The notes: a model not told the origin generated them from the sequence alone. DNA of 61,375 nucleotides from JBBQVS01 sp038211295 (GCA_038211295.1 JBBQVS010000015.1:1-61375); one strand, 5' to 3'. Numbered from the stretch's first letter, positions 43,241-52,888 are shown. Numbers and translations are program-made.

Positions 43241-44830
43241 TTAATGTACAGCTACTTGTTCACGTAGTTGCACAATGTCAAACAGGGTTTCGCGTATCTG
43301 CGCCTGATCTGACTTCAGTAGACTTTCGTTCAACGCGTGTACCCAACCCTCAACAGCTTCACATCCCTGTACGTCGGTGCGATTAGCAATACACAAAATC
43401 TTCTTGTGCGAGGTTGGTTGCAGTATCTCGTTCGAGGCAACAAGCGTTTCGTGTAAACGTTCACCGGGGCGCAGGCCAATGTACGAGATAGGAATGTCGC
43501 GTCCGACGCGCAATCCTCTAGCGTGAACCATTTTTCGTGCGATATCTACAATACGTATAGGGTCTCCCATGTCCAGTAGGTATAATTCTCCCTGTCCGGC
43601 AAGGGTTGCGGTCATAATCACGAGTCCGCACGCCTCTGGAATAGTCATGAAATAGCGCGTGGTCTGTGCATCGGTGACGGTTACGGGGCCACCTTGCTCG
43701 ATTTGATGAGAGAAGGTAGGCACCACGCTCCCTCGACTGCCGATGACATTGCCAAAGCGCACAGCACAGAAATGTGTCTCGCCCAACATTGATTTCGCCA
43801 TTGCCTGAATAATCATCTCGCCAACACGCTTGGATGCCCCTAGAATACTCTCAGGGTCGGCAGCCTTGTCAGTCGAAACAAACACAAAGCGATCTACATG
43901 ATACTGTTGTGCGAGTCGGCACAGAGCATATGTTCCCAGCGAGTTCGTGCGAACGGCCTGATCGGGATGCTGTTCTAGTAGCGGTACATGTTTGTAGGCG
44001 GCGGCATGAAATATTATCTGCGGTTTCTGGCTCGCGAAGAGTGTATCCATACTCTTTACATCAGTGATATCACCAATGCGAAGCAGTAATTGAGGTACAC
44101 GCGGATGTAGACGTAAGCTCTGGGCGAGATCGAACAATCCCGTTTCATTCATATCCAGCGCAATCAGCGTCGCGGGTTCATAGTTCAACAGTTGCCGACA
44201 GAGTTCTGAACCAATCGAGCCAGCCGCGCCAGTCACAAGCACAACCTGTCCCTTGAGAAGGCTATATGCTTCCTCCGAATGAAGTGGCACGATCTCGCGT
44301 TCTAGCAGGTCCGCAAGGTTAATTTTGCGGGCAGAGGTCGCATTGACCACCAGACGCAACATCTTTGTGCTACATAAAAACAGAACAGCTAACAGAGATG
44401 CCCCCAGCACAATACCAACGGGCAATTCTTTCGTAGTGTTGAGCACGCGAAATCCTTCGACCAGTGCCACGATAAGGAGTACACTCTGAATGACGGTGGT
44501 AATGTACTTGGCACTCTTCCAGAGCCGTCTATTCAAGCGAATCACATGAAAGACTGCGGAATAGGATACCCCTGTAAACAGACAAAACAGCAATGCTTGA
44601 CTCAGCTTTGAAGCAAGCAGAGGCGTATCAAAGAAACGAATCGCAACAGCCCCTTCTAACCCTAACAGAATCGTCAGGAGGTCTAATACAAGCATTGAGC
44701 CGTAGATGTATGAGAAGCGGACAACAATGTTCCGCTTAGCAAGAGCTTTGAGAAAGCGTCGTGCCGCTTTCAGCATTGTAATGAATGCGTGATCTGGCTT
44801 TGTTTTAAATGTAGGCGAAAAATCCACCAC
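43241..44830 (-). CDS. Membrane-bound nucleoside-diphosphate-sugar 4,6-dehydratase (CapD/PglF-like)
   Basis: A 529-residue protein with four membrane helices (about 45-165) and a cytoplasmic SDR domain. Signatures are GAAGSIGSELCRQL, HAAAYKHVPLLEQHP, STDKAADPESILGASKR and GLRPGERLHE, as in PglF/WbpM/CapD enzymes that convert UDP-GlcNAc to the 4-keto-6-deoxy sugar. Both candidate starts are GTG (44830 and 44827), with AGGTG nearby. Upstream are a PLP aminotransferase and a small phosphoglycosyl transferase, the set known from bacillosamine-type pathways. Confidence 0.9.
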   Translation of the reverse strand: MVDFSPTFKTKPDHAFITMLKAARRFLKALAKRNIVVRFSYIYGSMLVLDLLTILLGLEGAVAIRFFDTPLLASKLSQALLFCLFTGVSYSAVFHVIRLNRRLWKSAKYITTVIQSVLLIVALVEGFRVLNTTKELPVGIVLGASLLAVLFLCSTKMLRLVVNATSARKINLADLLEREIVPLHSEEAYSLLKGQVVLVTGAAGSIGSELCRQLLNYEPATLIALDMNETGLFDLAQSLRLHPRVPQLLLRIGDITDVKSMDTLFASQKPQIIFHAAAYKHVPLLEQHPDQAVRTNSLGTYALCRLAQQYHVDRFVFVSTDKAADPESILGASKRVGEMIIQAMAKSMLGETHFCAVRFGNVIGSRGSVVPTFSHQIEQGGPVTVTDAQTTRYFMTIPEACGLVIMTATLAGQGELYLLDMGDPIRIVDIARKMVHARGLRVGRDIPISYIGLRPGERLHETLVASNEILQPTSHKKILCIANRTDVQGCEAVEGWVHALNESLLKSDQAQIRETLFDIVQLREQVAVH

Positions 44831-44852
44831 TGCACCTGAACCTTCACTTCTC

Positions 44853-46079
44853 TTATTTTGTGTGTGCTTTTACAATCTGTTCTACCGCTGCAACGACGTC
44901 ATCTACATCATCTTCCGTCATACTCGGATACATTGGGAGCGAAACGGTACGTTGATATGCACGAAGGGCGATGGGAAAATCTTCTGCTTGCACATGGTAC
45001 GTATCGCGATAAAACGGATGTAGATGTAACGGAATGAAATGGACGCTGGCACCAATTCGTGCATTGGTAAGTTCCTGAATAAATACCTCACGCGAAATAG
45101 CAAGCCGTTCTGGACAAAGGCGCAATAGGTACAGATGCCATGCATGTTGTATATTGTCGGGCGTGTACGGCGTCTCTAACGCTGCATACTGCGAAAACGC
45201 CTCGGTGTAGCGGTGCGCGATGGCGCGACGACGCTCCAGTAACCATTCGCTCCGCGAGAGTTGATGAAGTCCAATCGAGGCAGAGATGTCTGTCATGTTG
45301 TACTTGAAACCCGCTTCCAGTACCTCATAAAACCAGGAACCTTCCGCGCTATAGCGTTTCCACGCGTCGCGACTGATACCGTGGAGCGTCATGAGTGCCG
45401 CGCGTTCCGCATACGCAGGATTGGCGGTGGTCAACATCCCTCCCTCACCTACCGCGAGCGTTTTTGTGGCATAAAAGCTGAAGGCGGCGAGGTCGCCAAG
45501 CGTGCCAACCATGCGTCCATGATATTTAGCGGGAAATGCATGTGCGGCATCCTCAATTACAGTAAGTTTATGGGCATGAGCGATAGCAAGAATGGGGTCC
45601 ATGTCGGCAGGAACGCCTGCGATATGTACAACCATGATCGCCTTTGTCTTGGGTGTGATGTGCCGCTCGATCTGCGCGGGATCAATATTGCAAGTGCGCG
45701 GATCGACATCGACAAACACCGGCGTCGCGCGGCAATAGACAACCACTTCTGCAGTTGCGGTGAACGTGTATACTGGAACCAGAACCTCATCATCTGGCTG
45801 CAAACCGATAGCGTCAAGCGCGAGGTGCATAGCAGCCGTCGCGGAATTCACTGCCAACGCGTGAGGCGCACCAATATACATCGCGAACTCGCGCTCGAAG
45901 CGTTTTGTCTTTGGGCCAGTTGTAAGCCAGCCCGAACGTAGTGTATCAACTACTTCGTCAATTTCTGCCTGTGTAATATGCGGTATCGCGAATGGAAGAA
46001 ATGTTGTACGAGCAGGTCTATGTAGCTCCTGTACTCCAACACTCGTCAAGCCGCCAGATGCTAAAACGTTATCGTCCAT
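44853..46079 (-). CDS. DegT/DnrJ/EryC1/StrS sugar aminotransferase
   Basis: A 408-residue PLP-dependent fold-type I aminotransferase acting on keto-sugar nucleotides. It has NSATAAMHLAL, the IEDAAHAF strand and the PLP lysine in FYATKTLAVGEGG. A partner of the adjacent 4,6-dehydratase is likely, giving a UDP-4-amino-4,6-dideoxy sugar. The ATG at 46079 lies inside the last 11 bases of the sugar-transferase gene; an upstream TTG (46085) is also possible. Confidence 0.9.
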   Translation of the reverse strand: MDDNVLASGGLTSVGVQELHRPARTTFLPFAIPHITQAEIDEVVDTLRSGWLTTGPKTKRFEREFAMYIGAPHALAVNSATAAMHLALDAIGLQPDDEVLVPVYTFTATAEVVVYCRATPVFVDVDPRTCNIDPAQIERHITPKTKAIMVVHIAGVPADMDPILAIAHAHKLTVIEDAAHAFPAKYHGRMVGTLGDLAAFSFYATKTLAVGEGGMLTTANPAYAERAALMTLHGISRDAWKRYSAEGSWFYEVLEAGFKYNMTDISASIGLHQLSRSEWLLERRRAIAHRYTEAFSQYAALETPYTPDNIQHAWHLYLLRLCPERLAISREVFIQELTNARIGASVHFIPLHLHPFYRDTYHVQAEDFPIALRAYQRTVSLPMYPSMTEDDVDDVVAAVEQIVKAHTK

Positions 46080-46728
46080 GACCAAATGCTACCTCACTCA
46101 CCGTCTTAAAAATAATTTTAATGTCCAGTGCTATCGAACGTTGCCGTATGTACTGTAGATCATAATCGAGCTTGATACGCTCGTCTTCAGTTGTATCGCC
46201 ATAGTTGTGGCTCACCTGCGCGAGACCAGTAAGGCCAGGCTTGACCATAACACGGCGGTTATAGTCAGGAATGCACTTTTCTAGCTTCTGACTAAAGGCC
46301 GGTAGTTCGGGACGCGGGCCTATCATGCTCATGTCACCACGCAAAATGTTCCATACTTGCGGCAATTCGTCCAGATGTGTTGGTCGGAGAACGCGTCCGA
46401 CGCGTGTTACGCGTGAATCACCGGCCTGCGCCCATTGCACATGTCCGGTATTACTTGGCTTCATTGAACGAAACTTGTAGATACGAAACAGGCGGCCTTG
46501 CTGACCCAGTCGTTCTTGACTATAAAAAATGGGGCCGGGCGAGTCAAGGAAGATCACAAGTCCGAGAACAGGCAGCAGTAGAAGTACAATTATTGTGCCG
46601 CACACTCCAAAAAGCACGTCTACTGCTCTACTCCAGAAGATGTATAACGCCGAAATACTCGACTCTTGATCTTTGTCTATCTGTACGGGCGATTGTACAA
46701 TAGTGGTTGGCTTTACTTGTGTCTGCAT
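46069..46728 (-). CDS. Monotopic phosphoglycosyl transferase (PglC/WcaJ family)
   Basis: A 219-residue enzyme that transfers a sugar phosphate to undecaprenyl phosphate, starting repeat-unit synthesis. It has one re-entrant hydrophobic segment (about 33-62), then FYSQERLGQQGRLFRIYKFRSM, DELPQVWNILRGDMSMIGPRPE and KPGLTGLAQV. Only the short catalytic core is present, as in PglC, without the four-helix extension of WbaP. The ATG at 46728 has GGAG upstream; the frame extends two codons to a TTG. Confidence 0.92.
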   Translation of the reverse strand: MQTQVKPTTIVQSPVQIDKDQESSISALYIFWSRAVDVLFGVCGTIIVLLLLPVLGLVIFLDSPGPIFYSQERLGQQGRLFRIYKFRSMKPSNTGHVQWAQAGDSRVTRVGRVLRPTHLDELPQVWNILRGDMSMIGPRPELPAFSQKLEKCIPDYNRRVMVKPGLTGLAQVSHNYGDTTEDERIKLDYDLQYIRQRSIALDIKIIFKTVSEVAFGHGR

Positions 46729-46753
46729 CCTCAACTTCTCCTTTACCTCTTAT

Positions 46754-48022
46754 CTAAAGCTGAACCGGAACTTTCTCAATGAGCGATGGAATTTTTTCAC
46801 CTGATAGATGTTTGATACGTTCGTCAAGCGACGCGACCAGCAGGTCACGATTGAAGCGAGCCTCCACAAAGGTGTGTCCCCGTTGGCCCAGCTCATATGC
46901 ACGTTCTGGCTGCTCGTATAGGTCTATAATGGCTTGAGCCAGTGCTTCTGCGTTCTCTGGCTCTACCGCGAGTGCAGAACCTGCCTCCTGTTCAGCCAGG
47001 CGACGGGCTTCTCCCTCTACACCCAGGATGATGGGACGCGCACAGGCCATAATCTCGTACATTTTCGATGGCAACGCACCTTCAAAGAGTGGCAACTTGC
47101 GTAATGGGACAAGACAAACATCGGCGGCGGCAAGCAATGTAGGCATCCGATCATGCGTCTGCGTTTCCAGAAAGTGTACATTCGTGAGTTGCCGTTGTTG
47201 AGCCTGTACTACAAGGTCAGCTTTTGCTGCGCCATCGCCAACCAAAACAAGCCGAATAGTCGGCTTATCACGCAATAATTCTGCCGCGTCCAACAGCGTT
47301 GTCAGTCCATGAGCCAGGCCGTGCGTGCCGGCGTAGAGCGCGACAAATGTGTCATCCCAACCAAGTTCAGTACGTGCTTCAGTGCGTGAGGCAGGTTTGA
47401 ATTTGTTTGTGTCCACGCCATTTGTGAGCAAGAACACCTTCTCTGTTGGCAACCCACGTTTTAGCAAGATTGCACGAATACCTTCGGTAACAGCCCAGAT
47501 AAAACTTGCCTTCTGGTAGGTTGACCACTCTAGCCATTCCGCCATCTTTATGAGGAAGCGATTATGCAACATGCCCAGCTGAATCGCGGACTCAGGCCAG
47601 AGGTCAGAGACAAGAAAGATAAACGGGGCGTGCTTCCAGCCAGACAAGAGACGCGCCGCAATCGCATCGAAGAGTGGTGGTGACTCCACGATAATTACGT
47701 CTGGTTGTCCAACCGCCTTCCAGCCCAGCAACGGGGATAGGCATCCGAACGAAAGTTGTGCGAGAATGCGTTTTAGAAAGCCCTTGTTCGCGGTGATATA
47801 GCTCCACACGCGCACCACCTGTACGCCCTCGCGCAACTCTCGTTGCACAATATGGCCCCGATATTCTGATGGCACAATGCCCGTTGGATAATTTGGAACA
47901 GTTGTCAGCACCGTTACTTGATAGCCAAGCTTCACCAAACGGCTTGCTGTTTCACTGATGCGTATAGCAGGGGCCGCTTTTTCTGGTGGATAATAGGGCG
48001 TCACAAAGAGAACATGTTTCAT
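46754..48022 (-). CDS. GT4-family glycosyltransferase (WbuB-like)
   Basis: A 422-residue GT-B enzyme. The acceptor domain starts HVLFVTPYYPPEKAAPAIR with TVLTTVPNYPTG; the donor domain has VALYAGTHGLAHGLTTLLDA and LPSKMYEIMACARPIILGV. This pattern is found in WbuB-type transferases that add the second sugar, often an N-acetylated aminosugar. AGGTGA precedes the ATG. It lies between the 2-epimerase and phosphoglycosyl-transferase genes. Confidence 0.88.
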   Translation of the reverse strand: MKHVLFVTPYYPPEKAAPAIRISETASRLVKLGYQVTVLTTVPNYPTGIVPSEYRGHIVQRELREGVQVVRVWSYITANKGFLKRILAQLSFGCLSPLLGWKAVGQPDVIIVESPPLFDAIAARLLSGWKHAPFIFLVSDLWPESAIQLGMLHNRFLIKMAEWLEWSTYQKASFIWAVTEGIRAILLKRGLPTEKVFLLTNGVDTNKFKPASRTEARTELGWDDTFVALYAGTHGLAHGLTTLLDAAELLRDKPTIRLVLVGDGAAKADLVVQAQQRQLTNVHFLETQTHDRMPTLLAAADVCLVPLRKLPLFEGALPSKMYEIMACARPIILGVEGEARRLAEQEAGSALAVEPENAEALAQAIIDLYEQPERAYELGQRGHTFVEARFNRDLLVASLDERIKHLSGEKIPSLIEKVPVQL

Positions 48023-48033
48023 TGCTTCACCTT

Positions 48034-49083
48034 CTACCAGCTACGCGCGATACGAAGGCCAGCGTCACCTTCCCCAAACGGATTACGACGCGGCAGCTCA
48101 GGCGTAGGTTTCACAACTGCATTAAGTATGGCAGATGGACGCGTACCCACAAGGGTGTTCCAGCCCAGGTCTACGGTCTCCGTCCACTCCGTTTCATCGC
48201 GCAGTGTGACGCACGGCACGCCGAGAAAAAAGGCTTCCTTCTGAAAACCGCCGGAGTCGGTGACGATACGATAGGCAGTTTGAGCCAGAGCCATCAGGTC
48301 AAAATACCCTAGCGGCTCCATCAGGCGTACATTTTTGTTCCAGGTAATGCCATAACGTTCCAGATAGGTGCGTGTGCGTGGATGAACGGGGAAAAGGACA
48401 GGCATAGCAAGCTTGTTCAGCCCGTCGGCGATACCCTGCATCGCCTCGGCACTATCAGTATTAATGGCGCGGTGCACCGTCACGACTGTATAACTTTGTG
48501 GTGTAAGTTGCTGCTCTTTTAATAACTGCTCCGTTCGTGCCGCGAGTTGGGGACGCACTTGTAGCAGCAGGTCATACATAACATCACCAACAAACTCTAC
48601 ACCGTTTACAATACCCTCATTGTGCAAGTTCTGACATGCGTTCACGGTAGGGCAGAAGAGGCGTGTTGATACGTGGTCGGTCACAACGCGGTTGACCTCT
48701 TCGGGCATCGTCTGATCGAAATTGCGAAGCCCAGCCTCGACATGTGCAACTGGAATGTGCAGCTTTACCGCCGCCAACGCACCTGCCATTGTCGAGTTCG
48801 TATCGCCATACACGACGACGCAATCAAAACGCTCTTTTAACAAAACCTCCTCGATTGCTTCTAACATGCGACCAGTCTGCGCCCCATGTGAGGCGGAGCC
48901 ACAGCCGAGATGATAGTCGGGTTCAGGAATCTGGAGTTCCTTGAAAAACTGAGCCGACATATTGTAGTCGTAGTGCTGGCCCGTGTGAATAATACGTTCC
49001 TCGTGATACTGCCGCAGAGCTTTACTCACGACGGCAACTTTGACAAACTGGGGACGCGCCCCCACAATAGATACAAAACGCAT
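48034..49083 (-). CDS. wecB: UDP-N-acetylglucosamine 2-epimerase family (WecB/WbpI-like)
   Basis: A 349-residue non-hydrolysing 2-epimerase. Features are VGARPQFVKVA, HTGQHYDYNMS, VVYGDTNSTMAGALAA, HVEAGLRNFD, PEEVNRVVTDHVS and TDSGGFQKEAFFLGVP. It makes a ManNAc-type from a GlcNAc-type sugar nucleotide; neighbours leave open whether the substrate is UDP-GlcNAc or a 2,3-diamino uronate (WbpI). The ATG at 49083, with AGGA upstream, begins the conserved strand; the frame extends eleven codons upstream. Confidence 0.92.
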   Translation of the reverse strand: MRFVSIVGARPQFVKVAVVSKALRQYHEERIIHTGQHYDYNMSAQFFKELQIPEPDYHLGCGSASHGAQTGRMLEAIEEVLLKERFDCVVVYGDTNSTMAGALAAVKLHIPVAHVEAGLRNFDQTMPEEVNRVVTDHVSTRLFCPTVNACQNLHNEGIVNGVEFVGDVMYDLLLQVRPQLAARTEQLLKEQQLTPQSYTVVTVHRAINTDSAEAMQGIADGLNKLAMPVLFPVHPRTRTYLERYGITWNKNVRLMEPLGYFDLMALAQTAYRIVTDSGGFQKEAFFLGVPCVTLRDETEWTETVDLGWNTLVGTRPSAILNAVVKPTPELPRRNPFGEGDAGLRIARSW

Positions 49084-49093
49084 ATTTTTTTTC

Positions 49094-50485
49094 CTACAAT
49101 GTTTCTTTCGCTGCACCTGCTGTTCCAGTGAACATAGGTATTTTTACTGTAGTCTTGCTAATATTGCCATCACCAATTGTTACATAACGCGTTCCATGCG
49201 TCTCAATAGCGGTGCGATTCAACGCGCTGCGACCATCCAGCACCAAAGTACATTGTATAAAGCGTCCGAAATCTAGCGTACTATAGTCCTGGTGTGCTGC
49301 TTGTAGAACAATAACTTCTACCTCACGCTCTTGCTCTTTCGCGAGTGGAGTGTAGCCCAGTTTTCGCAGCTCGTCATCGCTAAACAGTGGATCGTCCACG
49401 TAGACCTGTGCGCCATGTTGCAGTAAAGCGGCCTGCAATAGTTTCGCGCTGGTAAATGCGGTCTCTTTTACGTCGCCGCGATATGCCACACCAAGTAGCA
49501 GGACGGAACGTTGCACGAGTGAACCCACGATAGACTCGATGCGTTGTGCTGCATATTCCGCCATTGCGTCATTGATGGCGCGTGCGCGGCGTGGCAATAC
49601 AAGATACTCTTCGTTCGACGTCTGCTTATCCTCTGGATTCGCGAAGAGGAAATAGGGATACACCGGAATACAATGTCCGCCAACACCCACGCCGGGCGTG
49701 TGAATGTGTGAATAGGGTTGTGTATTCGCGGCGGCAATCGCGGTTGCAACATTCAGTCCGTGCGTGTCAGCATATTGAGCATACTCGTTCGCCAGGGCAA
49801 TATTTACGTCGCGATAGGTTGTCTCAATCAGTTTCACAAACTCGGCTTCATCAGTCGAAGCCATTGTCAAGATGTGCGCTTCCAATACCGAGCGATAGAA
49901 AGCTTCGACGCGTGTGGTGCTACGCTCGTCAACACCTCCAACAACTTTAGGATATGTTCGCAGGTCGCGAAAAATCGTTCCCGATGAGACACGTTCGGGA
50001 CTATACGCAAGGTAAAAGTCTTGCGCCGCGTTCAAGTGCGAGGCACGTTCGAGCAACGCACGGAGCCGCTTAGAGGTTGTGCCAACGGGTAACGTAGTCT
50101 CATACACGACAAGCGTGTCCAGTTGGAGTCCCGCGCCAATCGCGTTTGTTGCGGCATCAATTGTGGTGAAATCTACATCGTGCTGCCCATTGACAAAAAC
50201 CGGCACAATCACGACCACCACATCCGCATTGCGAACCGCTTCGGTTGTATCAGTTGTCGCGCGAAGCAACCCCTGTTGCACGAGACGCGGAACCTCTGTC
50301 TCAAGCTCCGCCTCTTCGTGTACATGTGAGATACCAGCGTTAATACTCGCGACAACCTGACTGTTAATATCACAGCCGATAACGGTATGACCGTGCCGCG
50401 CATAGTGCACAGCAAGCGGCAGACCGATTTTGCCAAAGCCGACAACCGCGATGGTTAACGGCTCAACAGGCTTATTGTGCTGCAT
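49094..50485 (-). CDS. wecC: UDP-N-acetyl-hexosamine 6-dehydrogenase (WecC/WbpA-like)
   Basis: A 463-residue UDP-sugar dehydrogenase forming a uronate by two NAD-linked oxidations. It has VVGFGKIGLPLAVHYARHGH, VYETTLPVGTT, YSPERVSSGT and the active-site cysteine in GVGVGGHCIPVYPYFL. This branch oxidises UDP-ManNAc or UDP-GlcNAc, not UDP-glucose; which one cannot be told by eye. GGGAGG precedes the ATG. It overlaps the oxidoreductase gene by 14 bases. Confidence 0.9.
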   Translation of the reverse strand: MQHNKPVEPLTIAVVGFGKIGLPLAVHYARHGHTVIGCDINSQVVASINAGISHVHEEAELETEVPRLVQQGLLRATTDTTEAVRNADVVVVIVPVFVNGQHDVDFTTIDAATNAIGAGLQLDTLVVYETTLPVGTTSKRLRALLERASHLNAAQDFYLAYSPERVSSGTIFRDLRTYPKVVGGVDERSTTRVEAFYRSVLEAHILTMASTDEAEFVKLIETTYRDVNIALANEYAQYADTHGLNVATAIAAANTQPYSHIHTPGVGVGGHCIPVYPYFLFANPEDKQTSNEEYLVLPRRARAINDAMAEYAAQRIESIVGSLVQRSVLLLGVAYRGDVKETAFTSAKLLQAALLQHGAQVYVDDPLFSDDELRKLGYTPLAKEQEREVEVIVLQAAHQDYSTLDFGRFIQCTLVLDGRSALNRTAIETHGTRYVTIGDGNISKTTVKIPMFTGTAGAAKETL

Positions 50486-51515
50486 GATGACCTCCCACCA
50501 CGGCTACCGCGACCTCCTGCCGCGCCGTCGCATGAGTATATGTTGACTCGATAAGTTGGTATGCCACTTTCAAGACCGCCAATCCGTCTTCCCCCGTCAC
50601 CGAAGGCAGGGTATCGTTGCGAAGTGCAGCGAAGATATTTTCGTATTCCAGACGTAGCGGCTCCGCTTTTTGCACTTTCAAGCGTGTCATGGTTCCCTCG
50701 CTGACGCCCGTCAGACGGCTTAACTCGCTCCAATTGGAGGTTGTGTAGTCATTTTCGTAAAAGTACAGGTCCTGTGTGAGATAGTTGACCTGAAACATAC
50801 CGCGCTCACCCGTTACTGTTAGCTCACGTACCTTTGTTGGTGTGAGCCAGTTGACATCGAGCATTCCAATAGCCGCGTTGGAGAAGCGCAAGACTCCTAG
50901 CAATGAGTCCTCACGCGACGTATGGACGCGGCGTTGTGTCTCCGCATAGACGCGCTCAACCTCAGCATCCGCAATATAGCGCATCACATCGATATCGTGT
51001 GTGGCGAGATCGAGAACCACGCCCACGTCACGAATACGCGGGGGGAACGGGCCAAGACGACGGGCATGAAGTTGGAAAAGTTGTCCGAGCGCACCAGATG
51101 CAATCTGCTGTTTCAAGACAGTAAGGGCAGGATTGAAACGCTCGACATGTCCAATGGCAATTTTCGCGCCACGAAGTTTCGCCAAATGGAGCAAAGTTTC
51201 GGCCTCTGCTATTGTGCTTGCCATCGGCTTCTCGATCAACACGGAGATACCACGCTCTAGCAAGTATGACGCGACCTCGAAATGCAGATGCGTCGGAACG
51301 ACTACCGCGACAAGATCGGGATGCGTCTCTTCGACCATCGTTCTATAGTCCGTGTAGGCTGCCACTGGAAAACGACGTACCGCGTTCTCTAAAGTAGGGA
51401 CGAATGCTTCCGCTACGCCTATCAGACGAGCATGTTCGTCGTTGAAATCTTTAAGTACACGTAAATGGTTCATACCCATTGAACCCGCGCCCACCACCGC
51501 TACTTTTAGTTGCAT
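50472..51515 (-). CDS. Gfo/Idh/MocA-family oxidoreductase (WbpB-like)
   Basis: A 347-residue NAD(P)-dependent oxidoreductase: GAGSMGMNHLRVL cofactor loop, PTHLHFEVASYLLERGISVLIEKPMA with the EKP signature, and LDLATHDIDVMRYI. Set between a UDP-uronate dehydrogenase and a DegT aminotransferase, it fits the WbpB role: 3-oxidation of UDP-GlcNAcA before amination. Start and stop both overlap neighbouring genes. Confidence 0.87.
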   Translation of the reverse strand: MQLKVAVVGAGSMGMNHLRVLKDFNDEHARLIGVAEAFVPTLENAVRRFPVAAYTDYRTMVEETHPDLVAVVVPTHLHFEVASYLLERGISVLIEKPMASTIAEAETLLHLAKLRGAKIAIGHVERFNPALTVLKQQIASGALGQLFQLHARRLGPFPPRIRDVGVVLDLATHDIDVMRYIADAEVERVYAETQRRVHTSREDSLLGVLRFSNAAIGMLDVNWLTPTKVRELTVTGERGMFQVNYLTQDLYFYENDYTTSNWSELSRLTGVSEGTMTRLKVQKAEPLRLEYENIFAALRNDTLPSVTGEDGLAVLKVAYQLIESTYTHATARQEVAVAVVGGHHAAQ

Positions 51516-52603
51516 AGCTGTAAAACCTCTTTCACGATTATCGCTAAATCTTCCTCTGATACGCCCGGATGTACAGGGAGCGCGAGCACCTCACGTGCCG
51601 CCGCTTCCGCTACAGGTAAATGTGTCTCTGTTGACGAACCAATACGCCATAGAGCAGGATGCTCCTGATAAAATGGTTGCAGGTGAATAGGAATAGGATA
51701 ATGTACCGCCGTTCCAACACCGCGTCCGTTCAAGTGCTGTATCCAGCTCTCGCGGTTCTCTGGAACGCGGATAGTGTACTGGTGAAACACATGACGGTAT
51801 CCAAGGAGTGCGATAGGTGTTTGCACTGCACCATACAGGCGACGGGTGAGATAGTGCGCGTTCGCGATGCGCTTTTCCGTCAATGCCTCCAGTTTTTCGG
51901 TCTGCACCACGCCCAACGCACCCTGCATATCGGTCATACGCAGATTATGGCCCATCATGACCTGTCGGTAGCGTTCGCGCTGTCCGTGACTACGCATCAT
52001 TCGTACTCGTTCCGCGAGCGCAGAGTCGCGAGTTGTTACCATTCCACCTTCGCCCGTTGTGATATTTTTCGTCGCATAAAACGAGAAACAGCCAACACCG
52101 AAACTCCCCACCGATTGCCCGTCTATTGCGGCTGCATGAGCCTGACATGCGTCCTCGATAATCGCGAGCTTGTGCTTTTGCGCTAAGATGAGCAGTTGTG
52201 GCATCACACATGGATGTCCATAAAGATGCACAGGCATGATAGCTTTTGTACGCGAAGTAAGGGCCGCCTCAACTAAAGTAGGATTAAGAGTATAGGTCAA
52301 GGGATCGATATCTACGAAAACAGGTATAGCACCTACAAGTATAATTACATTCGCGGTTGCAGCAAAGCTGAATGGCGTGGTAATCACCTCATCGCCCGGC
52401 CCTATACCGTGAGCCAGAAGCGCAAGGTGCAACGCCGCAGTACCAGAAGAAACCGCGATAGCTTCCTCCACGCCACATGTCTCGGCGAAACGCTTCTCAA
52501 ATAGCTCTACTTGCTTGCCTTGCGCGACCTGACCGGAGCGTATTACACGCAAAACTGCTTCCTCTTCAGCCTTGCCAAGCAGAGGCTGTGCGACAGAAAT
52601 CAT
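51506..52603 (-). CDS. DegT/DnrJ/EryC1/StrS sugar aminotransferase (WbpE-like)
   Basis: A 365-residue PLP enzyme: SSGTAALHLALLAHGIGPGD, IEDACQAHAA and the PLP lysine in FYATKNITTGEGG. It is the first gene of the long minus-strand operon, 10 bases overlapped with the WbpB-like gene, so it probably aminates the 3-keto uronate made by that enzyme. AAGGGAAG precedes the ATG. Confidence 0.9.
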   Translation of the reverse strand: MISVAQPLLGKAEEEAVLRVIRSGQVAQGKQVELFEKRFAETCGVEEAIAVSSGTAALHLALLAHGIGPGDEVITTPFSFAATANVIILVGAIPVFVDIDPLTYTLNPTLVEAALTSRTKAIMPVHLYGHPCVMPQLLILAQKHKLAIIEDACQAHAAAIDGQSVGSFGVGCFSFYATKNITTGEGGMVTTRDSALAERVRMMRSHGQRERYRQVMMGHNLRMTDMQGALGVVQTEKLEALTEKRIANAHYLTRRLYGAVQTPIALLGYRHVFHQYTIRVPENRESWIQHLNGRGVGTAVHYPIPIHLQPFYQEHPALWRIGSSTETHLPVAEAAAREVLALPVHPGVSEEDLAIIVKEVLQLCN

Positions 52604-52759
52604 ACGTATTCTTCCCTTCTACATGATGCCAACCGTAAATATATTTCCTTCTCGATAGGTATAGTAGCTAATCGTTGTAATTATTCTGTAGTGAGTTCGT
52701 GTTTTTGTGGTTATGAACGAGGCAAAATGGTTGAGATTTTACTATCCGAACTAGAAATT

Positions 52760-52788
52760 ATTATAAATACTACTATAGTCAATGACAT
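52760..52788 (-). promoter_or_regulatory. Proposed promoter of the exopolysaccharide operon
   Basis: On the minus strand ATGTCA (52783-52788), a 17-base spacer and a consensus TATAAT (52760-52765). Expected start of transcription is near 52753. Confidence 0.5.
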
Positions 52789-52888
52789 ATACTCGTATAT
52801 AAATAGCTAATACTACATATAAATAAGAATACTATTAAACAGCGTTACTAGAGACGTATTTCTATGACACAGCCCTTCGTGAGACCAC

